NCBI GenBank assembly: GCA_965200895.1
Contig: CBDAVM010000001.1
Coordinates: forward strand, 1,488,001-1,552,000
Origin: WTFV01 sp965200895
Lineage (GTDB): Bacteria; Acidobacteriota; Vicinamibacteria; Vicinamibacterales; UBA8438
DNA: 64,000 nucleotides
Direction: 5' to 3'
This document shows, one piece after another, positions 16,584-25,457 of this stretch. Each line of letters opens with the position of its first letter. Position 1 is the stretch's first letter. A program made the position numbers and the translations under genes. The notes under the pieces are model-generated. The model made no database searches, was not told the DNA's origin, and saw only the letters and a list, made by a program, of their open reading frames with translations.

Positions 16584-18191
16584 ATGAAGACGATGCGCAT
16601 CTCGAACGTCGGCGGGAAGCTCCCGGCGCTGCTCGCCCCGGCCCTCGTCACGCTGCTCGTCGGCGGCGCGGGGGTGGCGTCCGCCGCCCTCGACGCGCCG
16701 GCCCTCGTCGAGGCGGCGCGGGCCCAGGACGCAGCCGCCGTGCGGGCGCTCGTCGCCGCCGGGGTCGACGTGGATGTCGCGCAACCCGACGGCGCCACGG
16801 CCCTCCACTGGGCGGCCTATCGCAACGACCCGGAGATGGCCGCGCTGCTGCTCGATGCCGGCGCCGACGTCAACGCCGCCAACGAGCTGGGGGCGACGCC
16901 CCTGTGGCTGGCGGCCGACAACGGCAGCGCCGCGATGGTCGCGCTGCTGCTCGACGCCGGCGCGGATCCGGACATCGCGCTGCGTAACGGCGAGACGCCG
17001 GCCATGACCGCGTCGCGCACGGGCAACGCGGACGCCGTGCGGCGGCTGGCGACCCGCGGGGCCGACCTGAACGCGAAGGAACGCTCGCGCGGGCAGACCG
17101 CGCTGATGTGGGCGGTGGCCCAGGGCCACCACGAGGTCCTCGACGTGCTGCTGGCGCACGGCGCTGACGTCCACGCCCGCTCGCGGATCCGGCCGCGCAT
17201 GATGCACGCGGCGGCCACCAACGCCTCGCAGTACGACCAGGGCGTGGTCTGGAACCGCGGCGGCTACACGCCGATCCTGTTCGCGGCGCGCCACGGCGAT
17301 GTGGAGGCCGGCCGGCGGCTCGTCGGCGCCGGCGCGGACATCGACGACGCGGCGCCCACCGGCGCCAGCGCGCTGGTGGTGGCGGTTCACAGCGGCCACG
17401 CCGACTTCGCGCGGTTCGCGCTGGAGGCCGACGCCGACCCCGACGCCGTCGGGGCCGGCTACTCACCGCTGCACGCCGCGATCCTGCGCGGCGACATCGA
17501 GATGGTGGAGGTCCTGCTGGGCGCCGGCGCGGATCCGAACCTGCGTCTGGAGAAGGGTACGCCGCTGCGCCGCGCCGGACAGGACTGGGCCATTGCGCCG
17601 CAGCTTGCGAGCGCCACGCCCTACTGGCTCGCCGCCTACTACCAGGAGGCCGACATCATGCGGCTGCTGGCCGACCGGGGCGCCGATCCGGGCCTGACCA
17701 CCCTCGAACGCTGGGCGCACGTCTTCGAGCGCGCCGGCGGCGTCGGCCCGCCGCACATCGCCGGCGGGTTCCAGACGCCGCTGCTGGCCGCGGTCAGCGG
17801 GGTCCACAACCGCGGGCGGACCTTCAACAGCTCGCTGCGCGACCCCGACCGCGAGGAGCGCGCGGCGTACGAGGCGGCGCGGGTGGCCATCGAGCACGGA
17901 GCCGACGTCAACCAGGTCGATCACACGGGCGCCGCGCCCCTGCACAGCGCCGCCCAGCGCAACTATGCCACGGTGGTGGAGCTGCTCGCCGCGCACGGGG
18001 CCGACCTGAACCTCCCGAACAGCCGCGGGACGACCGCCCTGACGCTGGCCGAGCGCGCCGAGGCGCGGCGCCTCGAACGGCCCGACATCACCCGCTACCC
18101 CAGCGGCAACTCGGCGCAGGCGCTGCGCGACCTCGGTGCGCAGCGGGAGACCGAAGAGACGCAGGCCACAGAGGAGTGGCAGCCGCAATAG
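16584..18191 (+). CDS. Secreted ankyrin-repeat protein
   Basis: 535 residues: signal peptide (residues 1-35), then about ten ankyrin repeats with the usual TALHWAAYRNDPEMAALLLD / AGADVNAANELGATPLWLAA pattern and a degenerate centre containing the insert WAHVFERAGGVGPPHIAGGF. It should act in the periplasm as a protein-binding scaffold; partner unknown. AGGAGG lies 16 nt and GGAGA 4-8 nt before the ATG. It is divergent from the DUF1592/DUF1552 operon with about 205 nt between starts. Two paralogs of the same architecture occur at 33976 and 49796. Confidence 0.9.
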   Translation: MKTMRISNVGGKLPALLAPALVTLLVGGAGVASAALDAPALVEAARAQDAAAVRALVAAGVDVDVAQPDGATALHWAAYRNDPEMAALLLDAGADVNAANELGATPLWLAADNGSAAMVALLLDAGADPDIALRNGETPAMTASRTGNADAVRRLATRGADLNAKERSRGQTALMWAVAQGHHEVLDVLLAHGADVHARSRIRPRMMHAAATNASQYDQGVVWNRGGYTPILFAARHGDVEAGRRLVGAGADIDDAAPTGASALVVAVHSGHADFARFALEADADPDAVGAGYSPLHAAILRGDIEMVEVLLGAGADPNLRLEKGTPLRRAGQDWAIAPQLASATPYWLAAYYQEADIMRLLADRGADPGLTTLERWAHVFERAGGVGPPHIAGGFQTPLLAAVSGVHNRGRTFNSSLRDPDREERAAYEAARVAIEHGADVNQVDHTGAAPLHSAAQRNYATVVELLAAHGADLNLPNSRGTTALTLAERAEARRLERPDITRYPSGNSAQALRDLGAQRETEETQATEEWQPQ

Positions 18192-18226
18192 CCGGCCGCC
18201 GCGTCTCCATCGTCGGCAGGCGATGA

Positions 18227-18258
18227 GGAGCCGCGCAGTCAACGGATCGCGCGGCTCC
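18227..18258 (+). terminator. Hairpin after ankyrin gene
   Basis: GGAGCCGCGC (18227-18236) and GCGCGGCTCC (18249-18258) form a perfect 10-bp stem with a 12-nt loop 35 nt after the ankyrin stop. Only two T residues follow, so termination may be weak. Confidence 0.55.
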
Positions 18259-18461
18259 TTCGCATGCGCGAGCGCGCCGCACGGACCACGCGGCTCCCTC
18301 CCGATGGATACCGGATGGGCGCCGTCGTGCCGGACGCCAGGAGGATTACAGTGACCTGTTGCGCCCGCGGATTCGCATCGTTCCGTTACCGCAACCGATG
18401 CCGACCGTCATCCGGCGGTGATCGATCCCGGGGAGCATCCATTCGCGACCGGCGCCCGCGG

Positions 18462-20438
18462 GTGTCCGCCCTCCTCCGCGTCCTGCTGTGCGCGCTGCTC
18501 GTCACCGCAGCGGCCCCGTCGGCCGCACAGCACGGCGCGCCGAACGGCGAGTGGCCCGCCTACGGCGGCGACCTCGGCGGCACGAAGTACTCCGCCCTGG
18601 ACCAGATCGACGCCACCAACTTCGACGACCTGCAGATCGCCTGGCGCTGGCGCTCGGCCGACGCGGACCTCGACCTCGACGCCCTGCGAGAGATCCATCC
18701 CGACCTGAGCATCCTCAACATGAAGGTGACCCCGCTGATGGTCGGCGGCGTGGTCTACATCGTCACCCCCCTGCGCCTCGCCGCCGCACTCGACGCCGGC
18801 ACCGGCGCCGTGCGCTGGATCCACGACCCGGACGTCGTGCGCGGCACGCGCTTCGCCATCAACTCCAGCGGCTACAGCACGCGCGGACTGGCCCACTGGA
18901 CCGACGGCGACGAGGCGCGCATCTTCTACGGCACCCCGGACGGCTACCTCCTGGCCGTCGACGCCGAGACCGGCGAGCCCGCGCGGGAGTTCGGCGACAA
19001 CGGCCGCATCGACCTGGCGGCGGGCATCCCGCGCAACGGCCGCGGCACCGTCGACAACCAGGGCCACCCGTGGATCAGCATCAACTCGCCGCCCATCGCG
19101 GCCCGCGGCGTCGTCGTCACGCCGATGTCGATCTCCGACCAGCCCATCGCGCGGGAGCAGGCGCCGGGCTGGGTGAAGGGCATCGACGCCCGCACCGGGG
19201 ACACCAGGTGGACGTTCCGCACCGTCCCGCAGGCCGACGATTTCGGTGTGGAGACGTGGCTCGACGACTCGTGGCGCTACACCGGGGGGACCAACGTCTG
19301 GTCGGCGTTCAGCGTCGACGACGAGCTCGGCTACATCTACCTGCCCACCGGCACCCCGACCAACGACTACTACGGCGGCCACCGCCTCGGCGACAACCTC
19401 TTCGCCGAGAGCCTCGTCGCCCTCGACATCGAGACCGGCGAGCGGATCTGGCACTTCCAGGCGGTGCGCCACGGCGTCTGGGACTACGACTTTCCCACCC
19501 ACCCGAACCTCGTCGACGTCACCGTCGACGGCCGCGCGATCCGGGCCGTCGCCCAGGTCAGCAAGCAGGGCTTCGCCTATGTCTTCGACCGGGTGACCGG
19601 CGAGCCGGTCTGGCCCATCGAGGAGCGCGCGGTGGAGACCGACACCGACCTGCCCGGCGAGGTGCTGTCGCCGACCCAGCCGTTCCCGACCAGGCCGCTG
19701 CCGTTCGAGGACCAGGGGTCGTCCATCGAGCAGCTCGCCGACTTCACGCCGGAGATCCGCGCCCTGGCCGTCGAGGCGGTGCGCAACCACCGCCTCGGCG
19801 GGCTCTTCTCCCCGCCGATGCTCTCGGTCGAGGGCGGCCTGCAGGGCACCATCCAGCGTCCCGCCATCGGCGGCGGCGCCAACTGGATGGGAGCCGCGGT
19901 GGACCCGGAGACCGGCATCCTCTACGTGCCGTCCGAGAACGCCTACTCCATCATGAAGTACATCACCCCGGACGCCGAGGGCGCGAACCTCACCCTCACG
20001 CAGGGCGGCTTCAACACGCCGTCGCTGATGCCGCAGGGCCTGCCGCTGTTCAAGCCGCCCTACTCGCGCATCACCGCCATCGACCTCGACACGGGTGACC
20101 ATGTCTGGATGCAGCCCAACGGCGACGGCGACCGCATCCGCAACCACCCGCGCCTGCGCGACCTCGACCTGCCGCCGGTCGGCGGCGACGGCCGCGGCGG
20201 GCCGGTGCTGACGAAGACCCTGCTGGTGAGCGCGCTCACCGCGGGCGGCGCGCACAACGACGACGGCCCGCGGCTGGTGGCGCGCGACAAGGCGACCGGC
20301 GCGATCGTCGGCTCGGTGGACCTGCCCGGCGGGGCCATCGGGACGCCGATGACCTACCTGCACGAGGGCCGTCAGTACATCGCGCTGACCGTCGGCGGAG
20401 AGGTCCCGGAGCTGGTGGCGTTCGCGTTGCCGGAGTGA
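18462..20438 (+). CDS. PQQ-dependent (quinoprotein glucose/alcohol dehydrogenase-like) secreted enzyme
   Basis: About 658 residues. A signal peptide ALLRVLLCALLVTAAAPSAA is followed by an eight-bladed PQQ propeller: WPAYGGDLGGTKYSALDQID, GWVKGIDARTGDTRWTF, GYIYLPTGTPTNDYYGGHRL, WHFQAVRHGVWDYDFPTHPN and GTPMTYLHEGRQYIALTVGG are typical of quinoprotein glucose dehydrogenases. It probably oxidises a sugar or alcohol in the periplasm and passes electrons to the respiratory chain. The frame is open to an ATG at 18264, but the GTG at 18462 sits directly before the signal peptide, so I prefer it; there is no clear ribosome binding site. A close paralog lies at 60149-62155. Confidence 0.9.
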   Translation: MSALLRVLLCALLVTAAAPSAAQHGAPNGEWPAYGGDLGGTKYSALDQIDATNFDDLQIAWRWRSADADLDLDALREIHPDLSILNMKVTPLMVGGVVYIVTPLRLAAALDAGTGAVRWIHDPDVVRGTRFAINSSGYSTRGLAHWTDGDEARIFYGTPDGYLLAVDAETGEPAREFGDNGRIDLAAGIPRNGRGTVDNQGHPWISINSPPIAARGVVVTPMSISDQPIAREQAPGWVKGIDARTGDTRWTFRTVPQADDFGVETWLDDSWRYTGGTNVWSAFSVDDELGYIYLPTGTPTNDYYGGHRLGDNLFAESLVALDIETGERIWHFQAVRHGVWDYDFPTHPNLVDVTVDGRAIRAVAQVSKQGFAYVFDRVTGEPVWPIEERAVETDTDLPGEVLSPTQPFPTRPLPFEDQGSSIEQLADFTPEIRALAVEAVRNHRLGGLFSPPMLSVEGGLQGTIQRPAIGGGANWMGAAVDPETGILYVPSENAYSIMKYITPDAEGANLTLTQGGFNTPSLMPQGLPLFKPPYSRITAIDLDTGDHVWMQPNGDGDRIRNHPRLRDLDLPPVGGDGRGGPVLTKTLLVSALTAGGAHNDDGPRLVARDKATGAIVGSVDLPGGAIGTPMTYLHEGRQYIALTVGGEVPELVAFALPE

Positions 20439-20483
20439 GAACAATGCCCGGAAGGCGGAGAGTGTCGGTGTTGACAAGGCCAG

Positions 20484-21017
20484 TCACTGCGCCTCGACGA
20501 CCCGACTCCAGAGGCGCCGGCAACGCGGCGGCAGCAGGGCGAGGTCGGCCGACACCGCGGCGATGAGAGCATCGCGGTCCGGCCCGGCCAGGAACTGCGC
20601 GATGTCCCACGCATCCTGCGCGCCGCCCGCGAACAGCTTGAGGAGCACCAGATCGTGCGGACGGACCACCGGCAGGCGCTCGCCGAGGACGACCGCCGGG
20701 ACGGCGCGCGCGAGGATGCGCGCCTGCCAGCGGTGATGGCCGACGACGAGGTCGACCGGGGGTTCCGCCTCCTGATCGAAGCGCACGACGCCGGCCAGCG
20801 GATCGTCACCGTCGCCGCGTCGTACCGCGACCTGCGCGCCGGCGTCCGAGAGCGATGTCCAGCACGCCGCGTCGAGGCAGGCGGCGTCCAGGGTCAGCAG
20901 GTCGATGTCGGCGGTCGAGCGGGAGATGCCGTGAACCGCCATCGCGGCGGCGCCGATCACGGCGTACGGCGCACCGGCACGGTCGAGGACGGCGGTGATG
21001 CGGGCGAGCAGACTCAC
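20484..21017 (-). CDS. Nucleotidyltransferase-fold protein (AbiEii/MenA-like toxin candidate)
   Basis: 177 residues with the GAAAMAVHGISRSTADIDLL motif, i.e. the hG[A/G]xAxxxHG...R.TxDID pattern of minimal nucleotidyltransferases, followed by VDLVVGHHRW and PHDLVLLKLFAGGAQDAWDI. Such proteins often act as toxins that modify tRNA, or as housekeeping-like nucleotidyltransferases. The GTG start at 21017 overlaps the stop of the upstream small gene (GTGA), so the pair is translationally coupled and resembles a type IV-like toxin-antitoxin unit. The function is inferred. Confidence 0.78.
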   Translation of the reverse strand: MSLLARITAVLDRAGAPYAVIGAAAMAVHGISRSTADIDLLTLDAACLDAACWTSLSDAGAQVAVRRGDGDDPLAGVVRFDQEAEPPVDLVVGHHRWQARILARAVPAVVLGERLPVVRPHDLVLLKLFAGGAQDAWDIAQFLAGPDRDALIAAVSADLALLPPRCRRLWSRVVEAQ

Positions 21018-21274
21018 CCGATCAGCCGCTCGATACAGGCGCTGGGCTGGCGGGTCGCCTGCCGCCGCCGTTCGAACGACCGGATCGCCGTGCGGCGGTC
21101 GACGCCATGCGTCGCGCAGAACGACTCGATGGCCGCGTCGCCGAGGCGGAGCGCAAGCTCGACCCGCTCGGCCGGCGACATCCGGCGCACAGCCTCCGCC
21201 TGCTGCGCGTCGACCGCCGCGGCGACCTTCGATTTCACCCGTGCAGACTCCCCGGCGGTGCGCTCCCCGGTCAT
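21014..21274 (-). CDS. Small protein upstream of the nucleotidyltransferase (possible antitoxin)
   Basis: 86 residues, helical and charged (AVRRMSPAERVELALRLGDA, then ESFCATHGVDRRTAIRSFER). The start region overlaps nothing; the ATG at 21274 was chosen over a longer frame from 21364 because upstream residues look non-coding. It overlaps the nucleotidyltransferase start by GTGA. I do not recognise a named family; its position suggests the regulatory or antitoxin partner. Confidence 0.6.
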   Translation of the reverse strand: MTGERTAGESARVKSKVAAAVDAQQAEAVRRMSPAERVELALRLGDAAIESFCATHGVDRRTAIRSFERRRQATRQPSACIERLIG

Positions 21275-21341
21275 CCTATCACCAGCGCGGACCGGCGGAT
21301 GTGACGTCGCGTGGCGGTCACAACGTGGAGTGCCGAGCTTC

Positions 21342-22400
21342 TCACATGCCCCACACGTGGACATCCACGCCGCCGGCGGACTCGCGGCGGTGAAACACCT
21401 TGTCGTCCCACGCCCGGTCGCTGCGATCGAATAGCACCAGATGACCCGCTTCGGCCGCGCAACGGTCCATATAGGCCGCGGTCTGTTCCAGCCCGTCGCG
21501 GAGGGTCCGCTCCAGGCCCTTGTGCAGGATCTTGCACTCGACGACGAACCTGCGCGTCTGCCGCCGTCCGACGTCCCCGGCGCCCGCCCGCTGCGGCCAG
21601 ACGATGAGCAGGTCCGTGCGGCCCCGGCCGAGGCCGTACTCCCGCTCGATGCGGCCGCCGCTGTTCACCACGCGCTGCAGGAACGCCTGCAGGAGAAGCT
21701 GCGGCCCCGCCTCCTGGTAGTCGAAGCGCGCGACCCGGTGTTCGGAGTGCTCGCGGAAGAACGTCTGAAAGGCGGCCAGGAGCGCCACGACATCCAGGCC
21801 GCCGTCGGCGTCGACGTACCACGCCGGCTCCTGCACCAGTCCCTCCTGGGCCGCTGCGGTCAACTCGCGCGGCACGACCTCGGCGTAGATGGGATTGGCG
21901 ATGCGGAGCGGGGGAGCGGCGGCGACGAGCCCCAGGTCGCGGACGTACTCGATGTCGCGGGCGGAGAAATCGCGCTCGTCGCCGCCGCTCAACAGCGGTT
22001 CCACGACGCGCCGCACGCGGTCCTCCTGCAGCTTGTCCGCCAACTGGTCGAGGTGCGTCTCGCGGCGCTGGATGATCCGCTCCTGCGCATCGCGGACGGC
22101 TTCCGCCGCGATCGCGCGGCTCCGGTTCCGGCCGGCCTCGTCGCGGAAGCAGGTCTCGTCCGCCAGTGCGTTCACCAGCCACGGCTGGCCGCGGGTCTGC
22201 TCCCAGATCGTCTCCAGCGCGTCCGGATCGAACGCCTGGCCCGTCTCGCCGGTGTGCTGTGCGAGCAGGGCCAGCACGTCGTCCCGCGAGAAGTCACCGA
22301 GTCGCAACGACCGCGCCTTGACGTTGAAGGCACTGCCGCCCGAGATCACCGCCTGCTCCCGGCTGGAACGGATGCGGTAGTCTCTGGCGACCGGCGCTGC
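21342..22400 (-). pseudogene. AAA-like ATPase with C-terminal PD-(D/E)XK domain, 5' truncated
   Basis: From about 22400 down the frame reads RDYRIRSSREQAVISGGSAF, LRLGDFSRDDVLALLAQHTG, WEQTRGQPWLVNALADE, RRETHLDQLADKLQEDRVRR, then QAFLQRVVNSGGRIEREYGL, GRGRTDLLIVWP and FVVECKILHKGLERTL. The last two pieces (D in RTDLL, ECK) are the PD-(D/E)XK nuclease-like core. The N-terminal half with Walker A and B is missing: the frame runs into the 3' end of the NHLM ABC gene with no start codon. These proteins resemble selfish or defence ATPases; here it is a 3' relic of one. Confidence 0.7.
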
Positions 22401-22528
22401 GGGACCCGCACGACGAGTTCGTTCTGGAGCCTGGTGAGAACGGCGCCATGGACGCCGCTTCGCGGACGGTCGGATGGCAACCGGGCGCCATGTCGGAGTC
22501 CGGGCAGGTCCGGGAGCGGCGGGCGCCG

Positions 22529-25453
22529 CTATCCTTCGACGAGTTGGCGACGCGCCAGGGCTGCAAAGACCCCATCGCGCTGGACGAGTTGTTCGTACGT
22601 GCCGTTCTCGACGATCCGGCCGGCGTCGAGCACGTGGATGCGGTCGACATCGCGGATGGTGCTGAGCCGGTGGGCGATCACGACCCGGGTGATGCTCATC
22701 GCCCCGAGCGCGTCCTGCACCTTCGCCTGCGCGCGGTTGTCGAGTGCGCTGGTGGCCTCGTCGAACAGAAGCACACGCGGCCTGCGGGCAAGTGCGCGCG
22801 CGATCCGCAGCCTCTGCTTCTGTCCGACCGAGAGTCCGGTTCCGCCCTCGGGCAGCACGGTGCGCAACCCCATCGGCATGGCGCGGATGTCGTCCTCGAG
22901 CGCGGCCGCGCGAACCGCCGCCCAGGCTTCCTCTTCCGTCACGGGCGACATGCCCGCGATGTTCTCCAGGATGCTGCCGGCGACGATCTGGCCGTGCTGC
23001 AGGACCACGCCCATCCGCTTGCGCACCTGCCGCGGATCGAGGCTCGTGAGACTGTGCCCGTCCAGGAAGACCGTGCCGGAGTCCGGCGTCTCGAAGCCCA
23101 GCAACAGGCGATAGAGCGTCGACTTCCCGCAGCCGGACGGGCCGACGAAGGCGACGTAGTCGCCCTGCCGGATCCGGAAGGACACGCCGCTGACGGCGTT
23201 GGGACGGTCGGCCGCGTAGCGAAACGAGACATTGTCGAATTCGATGTCGCCCTTCAGGTCGCCGGGATCGACGCCGCCGCGAGCCGATTCGGGTTCGGCT
23301 TCGAGAATCGGCCTCACGCGCTCGAGGTGCGGGACGATGCTGACCAGCGTGGTGGCCGCGGTCGCCAGGGACGTGACCGCGCCTGCAAGCTGGCCGAACG
23401 CGGCATGGAACGACAGGAAGGCGGGCAGGTCGAAGGTCGTTCCGTCCTGCGCCAGCAGGTGGTGTACGGCCGCGAAGACCACCACGAGCGACAGGGGCTG
23501 GAACATGCTGTTGAGCACCTGCTGCCCGGCGCTCCAGCGCAGGGCGGCGAGGCCGGCCGCTTTCTGCTCCGCATAGCGCTCCGCCCACCGCGCGAGCGCA
23601 TGACGCGTCGAATTGGCGACACGGAGCTTGGCGAGGCCGCTGATCATCTGGAAGACGAACCCGTTGAGCTCGCCCTGGACGCGCAGCGCCACACGGAAGT
23701 GCCGGAGCTGTCCCAGCGAAAGCAGCCAGGACGTGAGCGCGAGGGAGAGCAGCATGGCGACGACCAGCAGCGCCAGCGTGGCGCTGTAGTAGAACAGCAG
23801 CGCCAGGCTGAAGACCGAGAAGATCGCCCCCATGGCCCCCTGCACGGCCGCGCCGGTGAGCGACTGGCGCGCCGTCGCGACGCCGTTCGCCCGATTGGCG
23901 AGATCACCCGCGGTGAATCGCCGGAAGAACGATGCCGGGAGCGACAGCAGGCGGCTCCAGAGGGCGGCCTGCAGACGCTCGTCCATCCGGCTCTCGATGC
24001 GCAGAAACGCCAGTGCGCGTACGATCTCGAAGACCGCATTGCCGAACGCGGCCACCAGAAGCGCTGCGAAAGCCGCCAGCCACAGGGATGCGTCGGCGCG
24101 CGGGATGATCTCCACCAGGATCTGCCCGGTGAGGATGGGAGTCACCAGGGCGGCGAGCCCGCCCAGGACGCCCATGGCGAGCATGACGCGGATGTCCCGG
24201 CCCCGCTTGTGGAGCGCGAAGCGAATCACGTCCGCGCCGGACTCGACCCGATCCGGCAGCGGGGCGTACAGCATCACGGCGTCCGGCGCGATCCCGGCTG
24301 CCGTCGTCCGGTCCACCGGGAAGGCGGCGCCCGTTTCCGGGGCGACGGCGCGATAGCTGCCCTTGTCGTCGGACAGCAGCGCGAGCGGCTCCCTGCCCTG
24401 CGTTCCCGATCGGAACCCGATCAGCGACGGGCCGGCCCGGCGCCACCAGTTGCCGGTGAGCCTGATCCGACGGGTCCGAAGACCGGATCGTGCGGCGAGC
24501 TCCTGCACGGTCTCGGCGCCGGCGTCGTCGTTCTCCGGACCGGGCGGCGTCTCCAGCCGGGCGCCGCACGATTCGGCGACGAGGAACACCGCCTCCTGCA
24601 GGGACGTGCGGCGGCTCCCATCGAGAGCGGGCCGGCGACTCGGCGGGCTCAGAATCCGGCTGAAGCCCTGCAGGGCGGCGGCCACCGTCGAACGCTCCGA
24701 CTCCCAGGCTTCGCGGCGCCGCCGTTGTATCGCGTCCGCCTCCTCGGCGTCCCCCAGCCGGGCGAATTCGAGAACCCGCGTGCTGAATCGATCCAGCGCC
24801 GGCCACAGCCGCTCCGTCACATGCGCGGTGGGTGTGAACACGGCGGAGACCAGGGCGTCCTCCTCGATCGCGCACCAGATCCGTTCGGTTACCGGCAACA
24901 GAGGTTCCCCCGGTGCGACGACCAGATCGGCGCGCCCGAGAAGGCGCAGCGCGGCGTTCGCACAGACCCAGACGACGTCGCGGTGCTGCGCGGTGAGCAC
25001 GGAACCGGCGGCGCAGGGGACGTTCGGCTCCGCTTCGAGCAGGAGGGGGTCCCGGGGCGGGGGGAGTTCCCGCGCCAGGAAATCCGACAGCGAGAATATC
25101 CACTGGTCGATTCAGCGCGTCGCGGCCAGATCGAAGCTCTGTCCCACCCGCGCGCGCTCGCCCCGGACGAACACCGCGCCGCGGGACGGCACGGCCAGGA
25201 AGACGAATGCATGCCCGCGTTCGTCGGACATCTCGACCGGGCGCGCCCCGAAGGCCATCTCGCCGGCCCGCACGCGGGCGACGAAACGCCGTCGCCCGAC
25301 CGCCGAGTCTCCCCGCCACTCGACCGCGAAGACGTCGAGATAGCCCTTCTCGACCAGGTGCACGTGGTCCGGATCGACCATCGGGAACGGCCGGTTCGCA
25401 CCGGTCGTGATCCGGGCGCCGTGGATTCGGTCGCGGGCGGGAACGTCGGCCAT
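22529..25453 (-). pseudogene. NHLM-type bacteriocin-export ABC transporter, interrupted by in-frame TGA
   Basis: A 974-codon frame broken at codon 114 by TGA (25112-25114). Both sides are in the same frame and belong together: the N-terminal part (NRPFPMVDPDHVHLVEKGYL, then VRAGEMAFG) is the cyclic-nucleotide-binding-like domain of NHLM ATP-binding proteins (TIGR03797 class), and the rest begins IDQWIFSLSDFLARELPPPR. Six hydrophobic helices follow, then an ABC domain with FVGPSGCGKST (near residue 770), LSVGQKQRLRIARAL and LLFDEATSALD. It starts 4 nt after the peptidase-ABC gene stop. Reinitiation downstream could still yield a transporter half without the N-domain. Confidence 0.85.
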
Positions 25454-25457
25454 GGCC

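Noticed and set aside
22529..25453. Reading the TGA at codon 114 as selenocysteine or recoding
   Set aside because: Position shows no SECIS-like hairpin by eye and the family has no Cys/Sec there; a nonsense change or read error is simpler.
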